From NCBI GenBank assembly GCA_029261515.1, contig JAJDBE010000037.1, positions 1-38,704 of the forward strand: a DNA stretch of 38,704 bases. The letters run 5' to 3'. This stretch comes from Nitrospinaceae bacterium. GTDB lineage: Bacteria; Nitrospinota; Nitrospinia; Nitrospinales; VA-1. Every line of letters begins with the position of its first letter. The stretch's first letter is position 1. Position numbers and translations under genes: made by a program. Positions 17,937-25,802 of this stretch are shown here, in pieces. The notes beneath the pieces are model-generated. The model saw only the letters and a program-made list of their open reading frames with translations. It searched no databases and was not told the origin of the DNA.

Positions 17937-19238
17937 TTACAGACTGACTCGCTTGAGTTTCAAGTCGAGAAGTTTATCGAGGCGTTCTTTGCCTCCGGGC
18001 GGCAGCCTGAGTGAGAGCAGGATGCTCTCATCCTGATAGTCTTCCTTGACGATGATCGCTTGTTTGCGGATTTTTTGTATCAAAGGGGCTTCGGCGTAGT
18101 CCAGTTTCAGGGTGTAGGGGATGAGTTTGTTCTCGTAACAGCGGATGATGCCCTGTTGTAGATGCTCGATGCCTTCGCCGGTTTTACAGGAGAGGAAAAT
18201 GGCTTCCGGGTAGTCGTAATGGCCATCGGATAAAATTTCAGGGTCCGGAATTTGGTCGATTTTATTGAAGACCAAAAGAGAGTCGATCTCATTAGCGCCC
18301 AGTTCATTCAACACCTCTTCCACCGTCTCCATTTGTTTGCGGTAATTGGGATGGCTGAAGTCCACGACCTTGAGCAGCAGGTCGGCTTCGCGCACTTCAT
18401 CGAGGGTGCTTTTAAAAGACGCCACCAGATCGTGCGGTAATTTGTCGATGAGTCCTACCGTGTCCGCCAGGAGCACCGGATAAGGAAAGTTTTTTTTGAT
18501 CTTGCGGATGGTGGCGTCGAGCGTCGCGAACAGTTTGTCTTCGACCAGAGTGTGGGACCCCGTCAGCCGGTTCATTAAGGTGGATTTGCCAACGTTGGTG
18601 TAGCCGACAAGCGCCACGCGGTAAATTCCCGTGCGGCTTTTGCGTTGCGTTTTTTTCTCCTTATCGATCTGTTTTAACTTCCTCTCAAGCTTAGTGATCT
18701 CGTTGCGGATGAGTCTCCGGTCCAGCTGAATCTGCGTTTCCCCCACGTCTCGAAGTCCGATGCCGCCGCGCTGGCGCGACAGATGCCCCCACATGCGCGT
18801 CAGTCTGGGGAGCGCGTATTTTAAGCGCGCCAGTTCCACCTGAGTCTTAGCTTCCCGGCTTTTGGCGTGGTCGTTGAATATTTCCAGAATCAGCCAGGAG
18901 CGGTCGATCACCCGGCATTTGAAAAGATTCTCCAGAGTGCGGTTTTGCCCTGGCGACAACTCCGCATCGAAGATAACGACTTCCGGCGTGTGGTGGCGGA
19001 CAGCCTGCTCCAGTTCTTCCACCTTGCCGCTGCCAAGCAGCGTCTTGGGATTGATGGCGGTCAACCGCTGTGTGAGCCGGGCGACGGGCTGGTAATGCGC
19101 GGTGGTCGCCAGCCCTTCCAGTTCGTCCAGAGTGATGGACATGGGAACCGAGCCGTCATGCGGCATTTCAACGCCGACCAGAATGGCCTTCCTTTTTTGG
19201 GAAGTTTCCTGTTTGATTTGATAGAAAGGGGCTTTCAT
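17937..19238 (-). CDS. hflX: GTPase HflX
   Basis: A 433-residue ribosome-associated GTPase that splits stalled or stressed 70S ribosomes. The N-terminal HflX domain contains the hallmark GGIGLRDVGETQI (158-170) after a helical stretch. The G domain shows G1 GYTNVGKST (212-220), a T-loop, G3 DTVG (259-262) and G4 NKID (325-328), followed by the G5-region SCKTGEGI. The C-terminal ~60 residues include the usual small domain. A TATAAT-like -10 on this strand (19250-19255) lies only about a dozen bases before the ATG, which would give a near-leaderless transcript. Confidence 0.95.
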   Translation of the reverse strand: MKAPFYQIKQETSQKRKAILVGVEMPHDGSVPMSITLDELEGLATTAHYQPVARLTQRLTAINPKTLLGSGKVEELEQAVRHHTPEVVIFDAELSPGQNRTLENLFKCRVIDRSWLILEIFNDHAKSREAKTQVELARLKYALPRLTRMWGHLSRQRGGIGLRDVGETQIQLDRRLIRNEITKLERKLKQIDKEKKTQRKSRTGIYRVALVGYTNVGKSTLMNRLTGSHTLVEDKLFATLDATIRKIKKNFPYPVLLADTVGLIDKLPHDLVASFKSTLDEVREADLLLKVVDFSHPNYRKQMETVEEVLNELGANEIDSLLVFNKIDQIPDPEILSDGHYDYPEAIFLSCKTGEGIEHLQQGIIRCYENKLIPYTLKLDYAEAPLIQKIRKQAIIVKEDYQDESILLSLRLPPGGKERLDKLLDLKLKRVSL

Positions 19239-19249
19239 AGGATGTCCCT

Positions 19250-19255
19250 ATTATA
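19250..19255 (-). promoter_or_regulatory. Candidate -10 box for hflX
   Basis: On the minus strand this reads TATAAT and precedes the hflX ATG (19238) by 11 bases. No convincing -35 is seen at 16-18 bases. If used, the mRNA would have about five bases of leader. This is a prediction only. Confidence 0.3.
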
Positions 19256-19316
19256 GCGTATTCCCGGGAGGAATCGGGCATTGATTGCAATTGGTTTTTG
19301 AGGCCTAAAGGGAGGA

Positions 19317-19889
19317 TCAGGGCAGGACTTTGAGGCCCGGGTAGTCCTGATCGTGGAGAAGCTTTCCCTGTGGGTCAAACTCTTTTCTGTTCAGCAATTG
19401 ACCTTTACGGTAGGTGTAGACGAATTCCAGAGAACCGTCTTCGGCAAAGGTTTTGGTTTCGCCTTCCTGGCGGTCGTTTTTGAAATTCATTTCCACTTTG
19501 AGCCCGCCGTCGCTGGAATACTTCTCTACCGTTCCGTGGAGCTGGTCTTCCTTGTAATGGCCCTTGTCTTTTAATTTACCGTTGCGGAAATAGCCCAAAC
19601 TGACGCCATCGCGTTTGCCGTTTTTATAATTCCACTCCGTCAGCAACTCTCCGGTGGGATAATACAATTTGCTCACACCATGCAGGGCGCCGTGGCGGTA
19701 GGCTCTTTCGGAAAGAAGATTCCCCGTGTCACTAAACTTTTCAACGCTTCCATGCGGCAGACCATCTGCATCCAGCTCTCCTTTTACGCTTATTTCTCCG
19801 TTGGAGTGATGTTGAATGAGCGGTTTTGCGCAAGCGAATGCCGGCAGGCTGAAGAACAAAACCAAACCGAGAAAGAATGTTTTTATCAT
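19317..19889 (-). CDS. Exported MORN-repeat-variant protein (YwqK-like)
   Basis: 190 residues. Residues 1-21 form a signal peptide ending at ACA, possibly with a lipobox-like Cys (AFAC). The rest is a series of about six to seven MORN-variant repeats of the type 'Y..GELL.EWNYKNGKRDG', 'YF.NGKLK.KGHYKEDQLHG', 'Y..DG.LK.E.NFKNDRQEG', which give a beta-solenoid-like hairpin array. Such proteins are often labelled 'YwqK family antitoxin', but no toxin gene adjoins it here and function cannot be deduced. A 28-base gap separates it from the upstream coiled-coil/TPR gene, so both are probably one transcription unit. Confidence 0.8.
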   Translation of the reverse strand: MIKTFFLGLVLFFSLPAFACAKPLIQHHSNGEISVKGELDADGLPHGSVEKFSDTGNLLSERAYRHGALHGVSKLYYPTGELLTEWNYKNGKRDGVSLGYFRNGKLKDKGHYKEDQLHGTVEKYSSDGGLKVEMNFKNDRQEGETKTFAEDGSLEFVYTYRKGQLLNRKEFDPQGKLLHDQDYPGLKVLP

Positions 19890-19917
19890 GAGTATTTTAA
19901 TGGAGATAAAACTGAAC

Positions 19918-20904
19918 TCACGGAGTTGTCACAAACGATTCCGCATAGCTTCGCGCTTTCTCGGCTTTTTCCCTTTGCTGATTTTTTGCGAACCACCGCT
20001 CCGCATTCTTCGCACGTTCGACAGCCCGGTTTTTTTGACCCATCTCAGAATTGATTTCGGCAATGAGCACATTGGTCTTGCCGTCATTGGGTTTGAGGTC
20101 GAGCGCCATTTTGAAGGCCCACAGAGCGCTCTCATGGCTTCCCAGCGTCACATTGGTATAAGAGGCGTAACGGATCAATTTGCTTCTGTCTTTCGCATTT
20201 AATGCGTTTATGTAGCGCTCGGACTCCAGATAAACGTTTCCCAGTTCGAGGAAAATCGATCTTGGGTCGACGCGTTCTGTTTTTAATTTATTGAGCAGGT
20301 CCTTAATCTTATCACTGAATTGAAGCAACTGTGCCTGGTGTGATTTGAGCGGGTCCTTTTCGATTTGCCGTTTCAACTGGCCTTTTTCAGACCGCTCTTC
20401 CCGTAGCAATTGTTCGAGGCGTTTGTTTTCAATTGCGGCGAGGCGCTGCCGTTCCTCCAGACTCAACGGTTGTTCTTTGATCCGGGATGAGCTTCTCACT
20501 GGAATTTGCAATTCGAGTAGGAGCTCGTCTGGATCGACGGAATTGGCGGCAATTTCGTTTTGTTTTTGCCTGCGTTTTAATTTAACGAGCCTTGGGGGCC
20601 GGGAACGACGGGCGGTTTCAACGGTTTGCTGGTGTTCTTTTTTGATTTTTTTCTGTTGTTCGCGAAGTTCCCTGAGGATATCCGAGAGATCGATATTCGA
20701 CTGTTGCAGGTCGAGTTTGTACTCCTTGAGAAACAGTCGCATGGATTCGGTGAGTTCCTCGGCATCCCATTCCAGTTGGATGGTTTCCTGTGGGTCTGCG
20801 TTGCCCGTATCCAAAATTTCCTGGGCTGTTGCAAGGGCGGGAAGAAGCAATCCCAAGACCAGCAGAAGAAATCGAAGTTTTAGGCGAGAAGTCAGTTTCA
20901 GCAT
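19918..20904 (-). CDS. Exported coiled-coil protein with C-terminal TPR-like repeats
   Basis: 328 residues from the ATG at 20904. An in-frame TTG lies 13 codons upstream, but the ATG gives a clean signal peptide (LKLRFLLLVLGLLLPALATAQ). Residues about 40-210 are strongly charged and Gln/Arg/Glu/Lys-rich, consistent with a long coiled coil. Residues about 235-310 contain two TPR-like helical pairs (YINALNAKDRSKLIRYASYTN; ALWAFKMALDLKPNDGKTNVLIAEI). Likely periplasmic scaffold. I do not recognise a named family. It is paired with the MORN-repeat gene downstream. Confidence 0.75.
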   Translation of the reverse strand: MLKLTSRLKLRFLLLVLGLLLPALATAQEILDTGNADPQETIQLEWDAEELTESMRLFLKEYKLDLQQSNIDLSDILRELREQQKKIKKEHQQTVETARRSRPPRLVKLKRRQKQNEIAANSVDPDELLLELQIPVRSSSRIKEQPLSLEERQRLAAIENKRLEQLLREERSEKGQLKRQIEKDPLKSHQAQLLQFSDKIKDLLNKLKTERVDPRSIFLELGNVYLESERYINALNAKDRSKLIRYASYTNVTLGSHESALWAFKMALDLKPNDGKTNVLIAEINSEMGQKNRAVERAKNAERWFAKNQQREKAEKARSYAESFVTTP

Positions 20905-21064
20905 TTCAATCGGAAAAGGAGGCTCAATAAGCCGATTCAACAAATTGTGATCAAAATAAAAAACGGACGATCAGTCGCCCATAAGATCAATTATATCAAA
21001 TATTTAACTGGAATTGGGTTTTTGTTGTGAATTTGATCTGGTGAGGGAGGGGCCGAAGACGGGG

Positions 21065-21095
21065 AATTATCAGGATCAACAGAATTTTTTAACAC
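21065..21095. repeat. Possible dispersed intergenic repeat fragment
   Basis: The stretch 'aattatcaggatcaacagaattttttaaca' resembles, from memory, a family of intergenic sequences with 'tcaggat.aacaggatttttt' common in many bacteria. It lies in the 264-base gap upstream of the cytochrome gene. Single copy in the window, so repeat status is unproven. Confidence 0.25.
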
Positions 21096-21168
21096 GATGA
21101 AGGGTCTTAATAACATAAGAGAATTCTATGCCTGCTGTGAGGCGGTTGGTTTTTTTCGGGAGGAAGAA

Positions 21169-21669
21169 ATGTTGATTAAAGCGAAAATGGTTTTAAAGAA
21201 GAAATTGATTTGCCGTGGGACAGGGCTGGTGATGTTGGTTTTGTTATCGTTTGTTCTTCTCCCGCCTTTGCTTTATGCGGACCAATGTCCTCAGCCGCGC
21301 AAAACCAAAAAAGCGCCTGAACAATTTTTAAAGATGACGAATCCCTTGTCTCTCGAACCTGAAAATATCATTGCGGGAAAAATCCTTTTCGAAAGAAAAG
21401 CCAAACCCTTGCCCTGTATGCAGTGTCACGGGTTGAGCGGAACGGGAGATGGTCCCATGGCGTTTGGATTGACGCCGCCTCCCAGGAACTTCACCTGTGC
21501 GCAAACCATCAAGGATGTGCCGGATGGACAACTGTTCTGGATCATCCGCAATGGCTCTTCCGGGACGGGGATGCCGGCTTTCAAAAAGCTGGAGGATGAA
21601 GAGATATGGCAATTGATTCTTTATCTAAGAAAACTATCCCTGACCCGTCTGGTTCATTGGAAAAATTAA
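21169..21669 (+). CDS. Exported mono-haem cytochrome c
   Basis: 166 residues from the ATG at 21169, which has GGGAGGA just before it; the longer frame from 21097 is less likely. An N-terminal basic stretch and a hydrophobic core (about 14-36) form a signal peptide or anchor. The haem-binding CMQCH is at 83-87, and the distal ligand is probably Met135 in SGTGMPAF. A PPPRNFTC loop lies between. It is a class I-type cytochrome c with a short domain, typical of a periplasmic electron carrier or a subunit of a larger complex. The stop overlaps by 3 bases with the stop of the convergent methyltransferase gene. Confidence 0.9.
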   Translation: MLIKAKMVLKKKLICRGTGLVMLVLLSFVLLPPLLYADQCPQPRKTKKAPEQFLKMTNPLSLEPENIIAGKILFERKAKPLPCMQCHGLSGTGDGPMAFGLTPPPRNFTCAQTIKDVPDGQLFWIIRNGSSGTGMPAFKKLEDEEIWQLILYLRKLSLTRLVHWKN

Positions 21670-22190
21670 GATAATTCATTGAATCCTTGCCACGAGTGTT
21701 GGCGCGGCAGCCAACGGGGGACGTTTTGCATGTAAGTACGGTAGGGGTCTCCAAACCGGCGCGACAGTTCCGGTTCTTCCACAAGCGGTGTGTAGATGGC
21801 ATTCCCCACCGCAAAAACAAGAAACCACAGGAACAGGGGCAGGGAACCGAAAAGAATTGACTGGCCCAAAAGAACGCAGGCCACGGCTTCCACCATAGGA
21901 TTGCGCACATGCCGGTAGAGTCCCTCCGTCACCAGTCGTTGCGGCGGGTCCCAGGGGGCCGGTGTTCCGTCCCCATAGTGCATGAACAACGAGACACAGC
22001 GGACCGCAACCACAGCACCCACGGCGATCAGCAAGCCACCCAGAATTCCTGGGACCGGTTCGAAGCTCATTCTGTAAGGCGCTAGAAAATTTATGCTTTC
22101 TGAAGCCCAGAGGATCAACGCCGGAAGGACGATCATGATATTGAACGGGGCGATGAAAAAAACTCTGAGCAGGCGGCGGTTTATTTTCAT
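21666..22190 (-). CDS. ICMT/PEMT-like membrane methyltransferase
   Basis: 174-residue protein with about four to five membrane segments. The C-terminal half matches the isoprenylcysteine carboxyl methyltransferase / phospholipid methyltransferase fold. GLYRHVRNPMVEA is the SAM-binding region, and the EEPELSRRFGDPYRTYMQNVPRWLPR tail is characteristic. In bacteria these enzymes methylate lipids or small membrane metabolites, not prenylated proteins; the substrate is unknown here. It lies 18 bases downstream of the SGNH hydrolase gene, with a small TM protein gene further upstream: a likely three-gene minus-strand unit. Confidence 0.8.
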   Translation of the reverse strand: MKINRRLLRVFFIAPFNIMIVLPALILWASESINFLAPYRMSFEPVPGILGGLLIAVGAVVAVRCVSLFMHYGDGTPAPWDPPQRLVTEGLYRHVRNPMVEAVACVLLGQSILFGSLPLFLWFLVFAVGNAIYTPLVEEPELSRRFGDPYRTYMQNVPRWLPRQHSWQGFNELS

Positions 22191-22208
22191 TGTGCGCTCA
22201 TGAAATAA

Positions 22209-22895
22209 TCATCGATTCAAAATTTTCAAGGCCTGCGGGAAAATTAAGCCTTCCCAAAGGGCATACTGTTTTGCTGAAGGGTGGATGCCGTCCTCTACAA
22301 ACATTTCCGGGCGGTCACAGAATTTTTGTGACAGCGGAAATAGGTCGACAACCGGAAGACCTCGTTTTTTCGCCTGACCTTTGATGATATTGTTGTAGGC
22401 GGAAATGCCTTTGGCAATATTTCGACCGTAACCGTAACGCTCGCTTTCGGGAGCGCAGGAAAAATCCGGGATGGTGATGACGAGCAGGCGGTCGGCGGTC
22501 GGAAGTTTTGCCAGCATCCGGTCCATCAGAATTCCAAGTTGCGCGGTGAATTTTTTTCGTCCCGATCCTCGCACCCAGTCGTTGACGCCGATCAATAACG
22601 TGGCGAACTCCGGGTTTGCCGCCGCAAATACCGGCAGTTCATTTTCGATGGCTTCCTGCACGCGCCAGCCTGTTCGCGCCGGGTTGGCGGCGAGTTCGAT
22701 TTCGATGCCTGCGGCGGCCAGGTTTTTTGTTAGCAACGTGGGCCAGCAATCGGTTTTAGCAACGCCTTCACAAATCGTGTAGGAATCGCCGATGGCGACA
22801 TAACGAATGGAACCTGCCTGAGCCGTAACTGAATTAAGACTGATCAGGAAAAGAACGGTCAGACAGAGTCGTGTCCCCATTTTTTCAGGGAGCAT
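22209..22895 (-). CDS. Exported SGNH/GDSL-family hydrolase
   Basis: 228 residues. A signal peptide (about 7-28, ending TAQA) is followed by an SGNH fold: block I GDSYT with nucleophile Ser38, a Gly/Asn pair, block III GVND (103-106), and block V DGIHPS with the catalytic Asp202 and His205. Expected to hydrolyse ester or acyl bonds in the periplasm, such as lipid, peptidoglycan-acetyl or polysaccharide-acetyl groups. The specific substrate is unknown. Two in-frame ATGs (22895 and 22880) are possible starts; neither has a strong ribosome site. It follows the 50-residue TM gene by 9 bases. Confidence 0.88.
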   Translation of the reverse strand: MLPEKMGTRLCLTVLFLISLNSVTAQAGSIRYVAIGDSYTICEGVAKTDCWPTLLTKNLAAAGIEIELAANPARTGWRVQEAIENELPVFAAANPEFATLLIGVNDWVRGSGRKKFTAQLGILMDRMLAKLPTADRLLVITIPDFSCAPESERYGYGRNIAKGISAYNNIIKGQAKKRGLPVVDLFPLSQKFCDRPEMFVEDGIHPSAKQYALWEGLIFPQALKILNR

Positions 22896-22904
22896 ACCGA
22901 TGGA

Positions 22905-23057
22905 TCAGGGGTTCAGGTAGGGGATCACAAGGTGATAGACTGCGCCGACGGCGACGGTGATATAAAACACAATTCCAAAAACATTCCATAACGTTTCTTT
23001 GATGGGCCGCGAGGTGGAAACCGGAGTGTTGTCGTTTTTTGCCGCAGTAGAATTCAT
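22905..23057 (-). CDS. Small single-span membrane protein
   Basis: A 50-residue protein, too short for most gene callers. Start ATG at 23057 with AGGAAG a few bases upstream. About 20 polar residues (MNSTAAKNDNTPVS...), then a hydrophobic segment (VFGIVFYITVAVGAVYHLVIPYL), then two to three terminal residues. The stop is 9 bases before the SGNH hydrolase start, so it leads a three-gene unit. Function unknown. The short polar N-terminus plus single span suggests an inner-membrane adapter or subunit. Confidence 0.7.
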   Translation of the reverse strand: MNSTAAKNDNTPVSTSRPIKETLWNVFGIVFYITVAVGAVYHLVIPYLNP

Positions 23058-23267
23058 GGCGCTTCCTTTACAAATCAGAGGGTCTATTTTATGAATGGTC
23101 CCATTTTATCGTTTTCTAAAAAAACCTCAACTTGATTATTGTAAAATTGGGGCTTTACGCATCGACCTAGGTGTGGTGAAATGACAGGAAAATTCCCCAT
23201 TAAAAATGGTTCTACTGCCTTCTCCGGTCCCCGTGGAAGGTAAGAGACAACAAATCAAAGAGTAGCG

Positions 23268-23624
23268 ATGAAAGTGAAACTGTCCGAACTGATCGGGAAT
23301 AATTGCGAATCCATAGACGATGGCCGCAAACTGTATCAAGTGATTCATCCGGAGATCGTGAAAGGCGCCTCTGTGGAACTGGATTTTTCCGGTGTCGAAA
23401 ACATTATCACTCCCTTTCTCAATGCCTGTTTGGGAAAACTGCTGGACCTTTTTGAAAAGGAAACCATCATGGAACGTTTGGTCTTTTGCCATATTTCCGA
23501 GGATCATTTAAAGCGGGTCAACGAATACATTGACCGCAAGGACCAGCAGAATCTGGACGCCACGACCCGCGAGTTGATGGTGGATCTTTTTGAGGAAGAT
23601 GAACTGGGCGATACGGGGCAGTAG
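23268..23624 (+). CDS. STAS-like (DUF4325) protein
   Basis: 118-residue cytoplasmic protein with a STAS-like DUF4325 pattern: a variable N-terminus, GASVELDFSGVENIITPFLNACLGKLLD in the middle (the strand and helix of the STAS-like fold), then an acidic C-terminal helix. DUF4325 proteins often accompany histidine-kinase-like ATPases or defence-type genes, but none is next to it here. It is followed 30 bases later by a TPR gene, a likely partner in the same transcript. Function is not established. Confidence 0.8.
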   Translation: MKVKLSELIGNNCESIDDGRKLYQVIHPEIVKGASVELDFSGVENIITPFLNACLGKLLDLFEKETIMERLVFCHISEDHLKRVNEYIDRKDQQNLDATTRELMVDLFEEDELGDTGQ

Positions 23625-23654
23625 CGCAGTGAATTAGCTTATTGGAAAAGACGC

Positions 23655-24038
23655 ATGGGATGGTTTGATATTTTCGCAAGCCGGACGATAAAAAAATACA
23701 AGCAACGCGTGCAAAGCAATCCCGATGATGCCGAGGCGCGCTTTTATCTTGCCGCGGCTTATGAAGAGAAGGGACGCGTTAAGGATGCGATCCGTGAGTT
23801 CACGGAAGCCTTGCGTCTCAACCCGAAATCTGCGGAGGTGCATTTCAATCTTGGAGTTTTGTATGAGCAGACCAACGATGGTAAAAATGCCATCGTTCAT
23901 ATCCTGAAGGCCGGCAACCTATTCGGTGGAAAAGGCGATGCCGCCAATAAAGAACGGGCCAGAAAGCGGTTGCGGGATTATTACCAGAAATTTGGATTCA
24001 AGCCGGAAGATTTCCCTGATGATTTAAAAAACGCCTAG
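23655..24038 (+). CDS. TPR-repeat protein
   Basis: 127 residues, soluble. Two TPR units are clear (about 22-55 and 56-90): NPDDAEARFYLAAAYEEKGR followed by DAIREFTEALRLNPKSAEVHFNLGVLYEQTND. A charged C-terminal helix ends at FKPEDFPDDLKNA. TPR modules bind other proteins; the partner may be the STAS-like protein just upstream (30 bases). The stop overlaps the convergent trmL stop by 4 bases, so there is no intergenic terminator. Confidence 0.85.
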   Translation: MGWFDIFASRTIKKYKQRVQSNPDDAEARFYLAAAYEEKGRVKDAIREFTEALRLNPKSAEVHFNLGVLYEQTNDGKNAIVHILKAGNLFGGKGDAANKERARKRLRDYYQKFGFKPEDFPDDLKNA

Positions 24039-24499
24039 GGTCCCAGTTGGCGAATCGCTTCATAAACCACGATGCTCACCGCATTGGCCAGGTTGAGCGA
24101 CCGCACCCGGTCGTCGTACTGGGGAATGCGAAAAATGCGTTCTGCATGTTTTTTTCTCAATTCCTCTGAAAGCCCCGCCGTCTCATTTCCAAAAAAAAGA
24201 TAAGTCCCCTGTTCGAATCGATGCTCAAAATAGGAAGCCTGGGCCTTGGTTGAAAAAAATACCAGGTGCGATTCCTTCGGGATCGATTGCTGAAACGTTT
24301 CCAGATTTGGGTGAATCGACACATCGACGTGTTTCCAGTAATCGAGGCCTGCCCGCTTGAGTTGCGTGTCGTTGATCTGGAATCCCAGTGGTTCAATCAA
24401 ATGCAGGGCGCTTCCTGTGGCCAGACACAACCGGCCTATGGAACCGGTATTGACCGGAATTTTGGGTTCAACCAGAACGATATTTAAACCGTGGGGCAT
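24035..24499 (-). CDS. trmL: tRNA (cytidine/uridine-34 2'-O)-methyltransferase
   Basis: A 154-residue SPOUT-class methyltransferase that modifies the wobble base of tRNA-Leu. The start is set at the ATG at 24499, preceded by AAGGA, giving MPHGLNIVLVEPKIPVNTGSIGRLC, the exact TrmL-like N-terminus. An in-frame ATG lies 30 codons upstream, but the extra residues look non-homologous. Other motifs are the knot segments FGNETAGL and IPQYDDRVRSLNLANAVSIVVYEA, which bind SAM and complete the trefoil. Standard length for the family; no defects. Confidence 0.93.
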   Translation of the reverse strand: MPHGLNIVLVEPKIPVNTGSIGRLCLATGSALHLIEPLGFQINDTQLKRAGLDYWKHVDVSIHPNLETFQQSIPKESHLVFFSTKAQASYFEHRFEQGTYLFFGNETAGLSEELRKKHAERIFRIPQYDDRVRSLNLANAVSIVVYEAIRQLGP

Positions 24500-24725
24500 A
24501 AAAACGATCCTTAGTACGATATTTCTCCGAATATATGAGGAGCCGTACTCATTTGAGAAAATTAAATCATTGATTATATAGGATTCCAAGCGTCAACGGC
24601 CGATTTTAAAAAAATAAGAAAAAAATTTAGGTATTGGGTCTTGCGTCAAATGGATTGTTAACCTAACTTGTTTGGGAGAGGATCGTCGCGTTTGAAATTT
24701 CTTTTATGGAAGGAGATTTTCTGAG

Positions 24726-25166
24726 ATGACGAAACACATGACCCATCATTTTTCCAAGGATAACGAAACACATTTGGAAGCCATCGGGGATTATATGGCA
24801 TCCCCGGTGATCAGCATTTCTCCCAATGCTTCAGTAAGAGAAGCGGCCCAATTGATGCAATCCAAAAATATCGGGTCTTTATTTGTTAAGGAGAGTGAAG
24901 AGTTTGTCGGTCTGGTGACCGAGTCGATTATTTCGCACGGCATTGTGGCGGAAGGTCTTAAGCCTGAGACCACAAAAGTTTCCGAGGTAATGCACTCATC
25001 GATACCCAGCTTGGATTGTATGGAAAGTGTTGAAAAAGCCAATATATTCATGGCTCAAAAAAAAATCCGTCACCTGGGTGTGACCAAGGACGGGAAAATA
25101 ATCGGTGCGCTGTCTGTTAAAGACCTGGTGTCATTTTTCTCTAATCCCAGAATAAGAACCTGGTAG
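24726..25166 (+). CDS. Paired-CBS-domain protein (copy 1)
   Basis: 146 residues. After a ~18-residue polar N-terminus, two CBS motifs: DYMASPVISISPNASVREAAQLM...NIGSLFV...EFVGLVTES (first), and VSEVMHSSIPSLDCMESVEKANIFM...KIRHLGV...IIGALSVKDL (second). Such modules bind adenosine nucleotides and usually regulate other proteins; there is no fused catalytic domain. AAGGAGA lies before the ATG. The next gene (25261) is a paralogue in the same orientation, 94 bases away. Confidence 0.9.
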   Translation: MTKHMTHHFSKDNETHLEAIGDYMASPVISISPNASVREAAQLMQSKNIGSLFVKESEEFVGLVTESIISHGIVAEGLKPETTKVSEVMHSSIPSLDCMESVEKANIFMAQKKIRHLGVTKDGKIIGALSVKDLVSFFSNPRIRTW

Positions 25167-25260
25167 TCAGGAGCGCACAGACCTTTTTTCTGTTCTTAAG
25201 GAGCGAGTGCAGGGTTGGAATGGTCCGATGCGGTTTTCCTGTTTAAGGAGGGCATGAACT

Positions 25261-25704
25261 ATGAAGAAAGATGTTTCTGATAATTTATCCGAAGATTCTG
25301 ATATTTTGCAGGAAGAGATTGGAGATTTCATGAGTGCCCCGGTCTTGAGCATTGACCATACCTCTACGGCTCAGGAGGCGGCGCGTTACATGCAGGCCAG
25401 TAATATCGGGTCGCTTTTGGTCAAGGAATATCAGGATTATGTGGGGATCATCACCGAAACCGATTTATCCCGCAAGGTGGTGGGCGCCGGGTTGAACCCT
25501 GAGACCACTCTGGTCTCGGCGATCATGTCTTCTCCTCTGCAAAAGATAGACCGGTATTTCCCGGTAGAGGAGGCGAATGAATACATGCATAAAAATAAAA
25601 TCCGCCACCTGGTGGTCACCGAGGAAGATAAGGTCGTGGGGATGCTGTCGATGAAAGATCTGGTGGCCTACTACGCAAAATCGTCTTTTAGAATGCAGGA
25701 ATGA
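25261..25704 (+). CDS. Paired-CBS-domain protein (copy 2)
   Basis: 147 residues, clearly paralogous to the preceding gene: same polar N-terminus, same two CBS repeats (DFMSAPVLSIDHTSTAQEAARYM...NIGSLLV...VGIITETDL; LVSAIMSSPLQKIDRYFPVEEANEYM...KIRHLVV...VVGMLSMKDLV) and the same ending. ITETDL and SMKDLV are the usual nucleotide-site motifs. A strong ribosome site (AAGGAGGG) precedes the ATG. A good intrinsic terminator follows at 25738, marking the end of the pair. Probably forms homo- or hetero-dimers with copy 1; the target is unknown. Confidence 0.9.
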   Translation: MKKDVSDNLSEDSDILQEEIGDFMSAPVLSIDHTSTAQEAARYMQASNIGSLLVKEYQDYVGIITETDLSRKVVGAGLNPETTLVSAIMSSPLQKIDRYFPVEEANEYMHKNKIRHLVVTEEDKVVGMLSMKDLVAYYAKSSFRMQE

Positions 25705-25737
25705 TCTGCATCTGCAAAGATTCCCGATAAAACCTGC

Positions 25738-25772
25738 ATGCCCGTAGCGTCTTTCGTTGCGGGCATTTTTTT
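25738..25772 (+). terminator. Intrinsic terminator after CBS pair
   Basis: Twelve-base arms (ATGCCCGTAGCG / CGTTGCGGGCAT, with two G-T wobbles) flank a TCTTT loop and are followed by a T-run. Placed 34 bases after the second CBS gene. The convergent epimerase gene ends at 25803, so the stretch may also slow transcription from the other side. Confidence 0.85.
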
Positions 25773-25802
25773 GTTTAAATAGAATGCATTCCAATCAACG
25801 AT

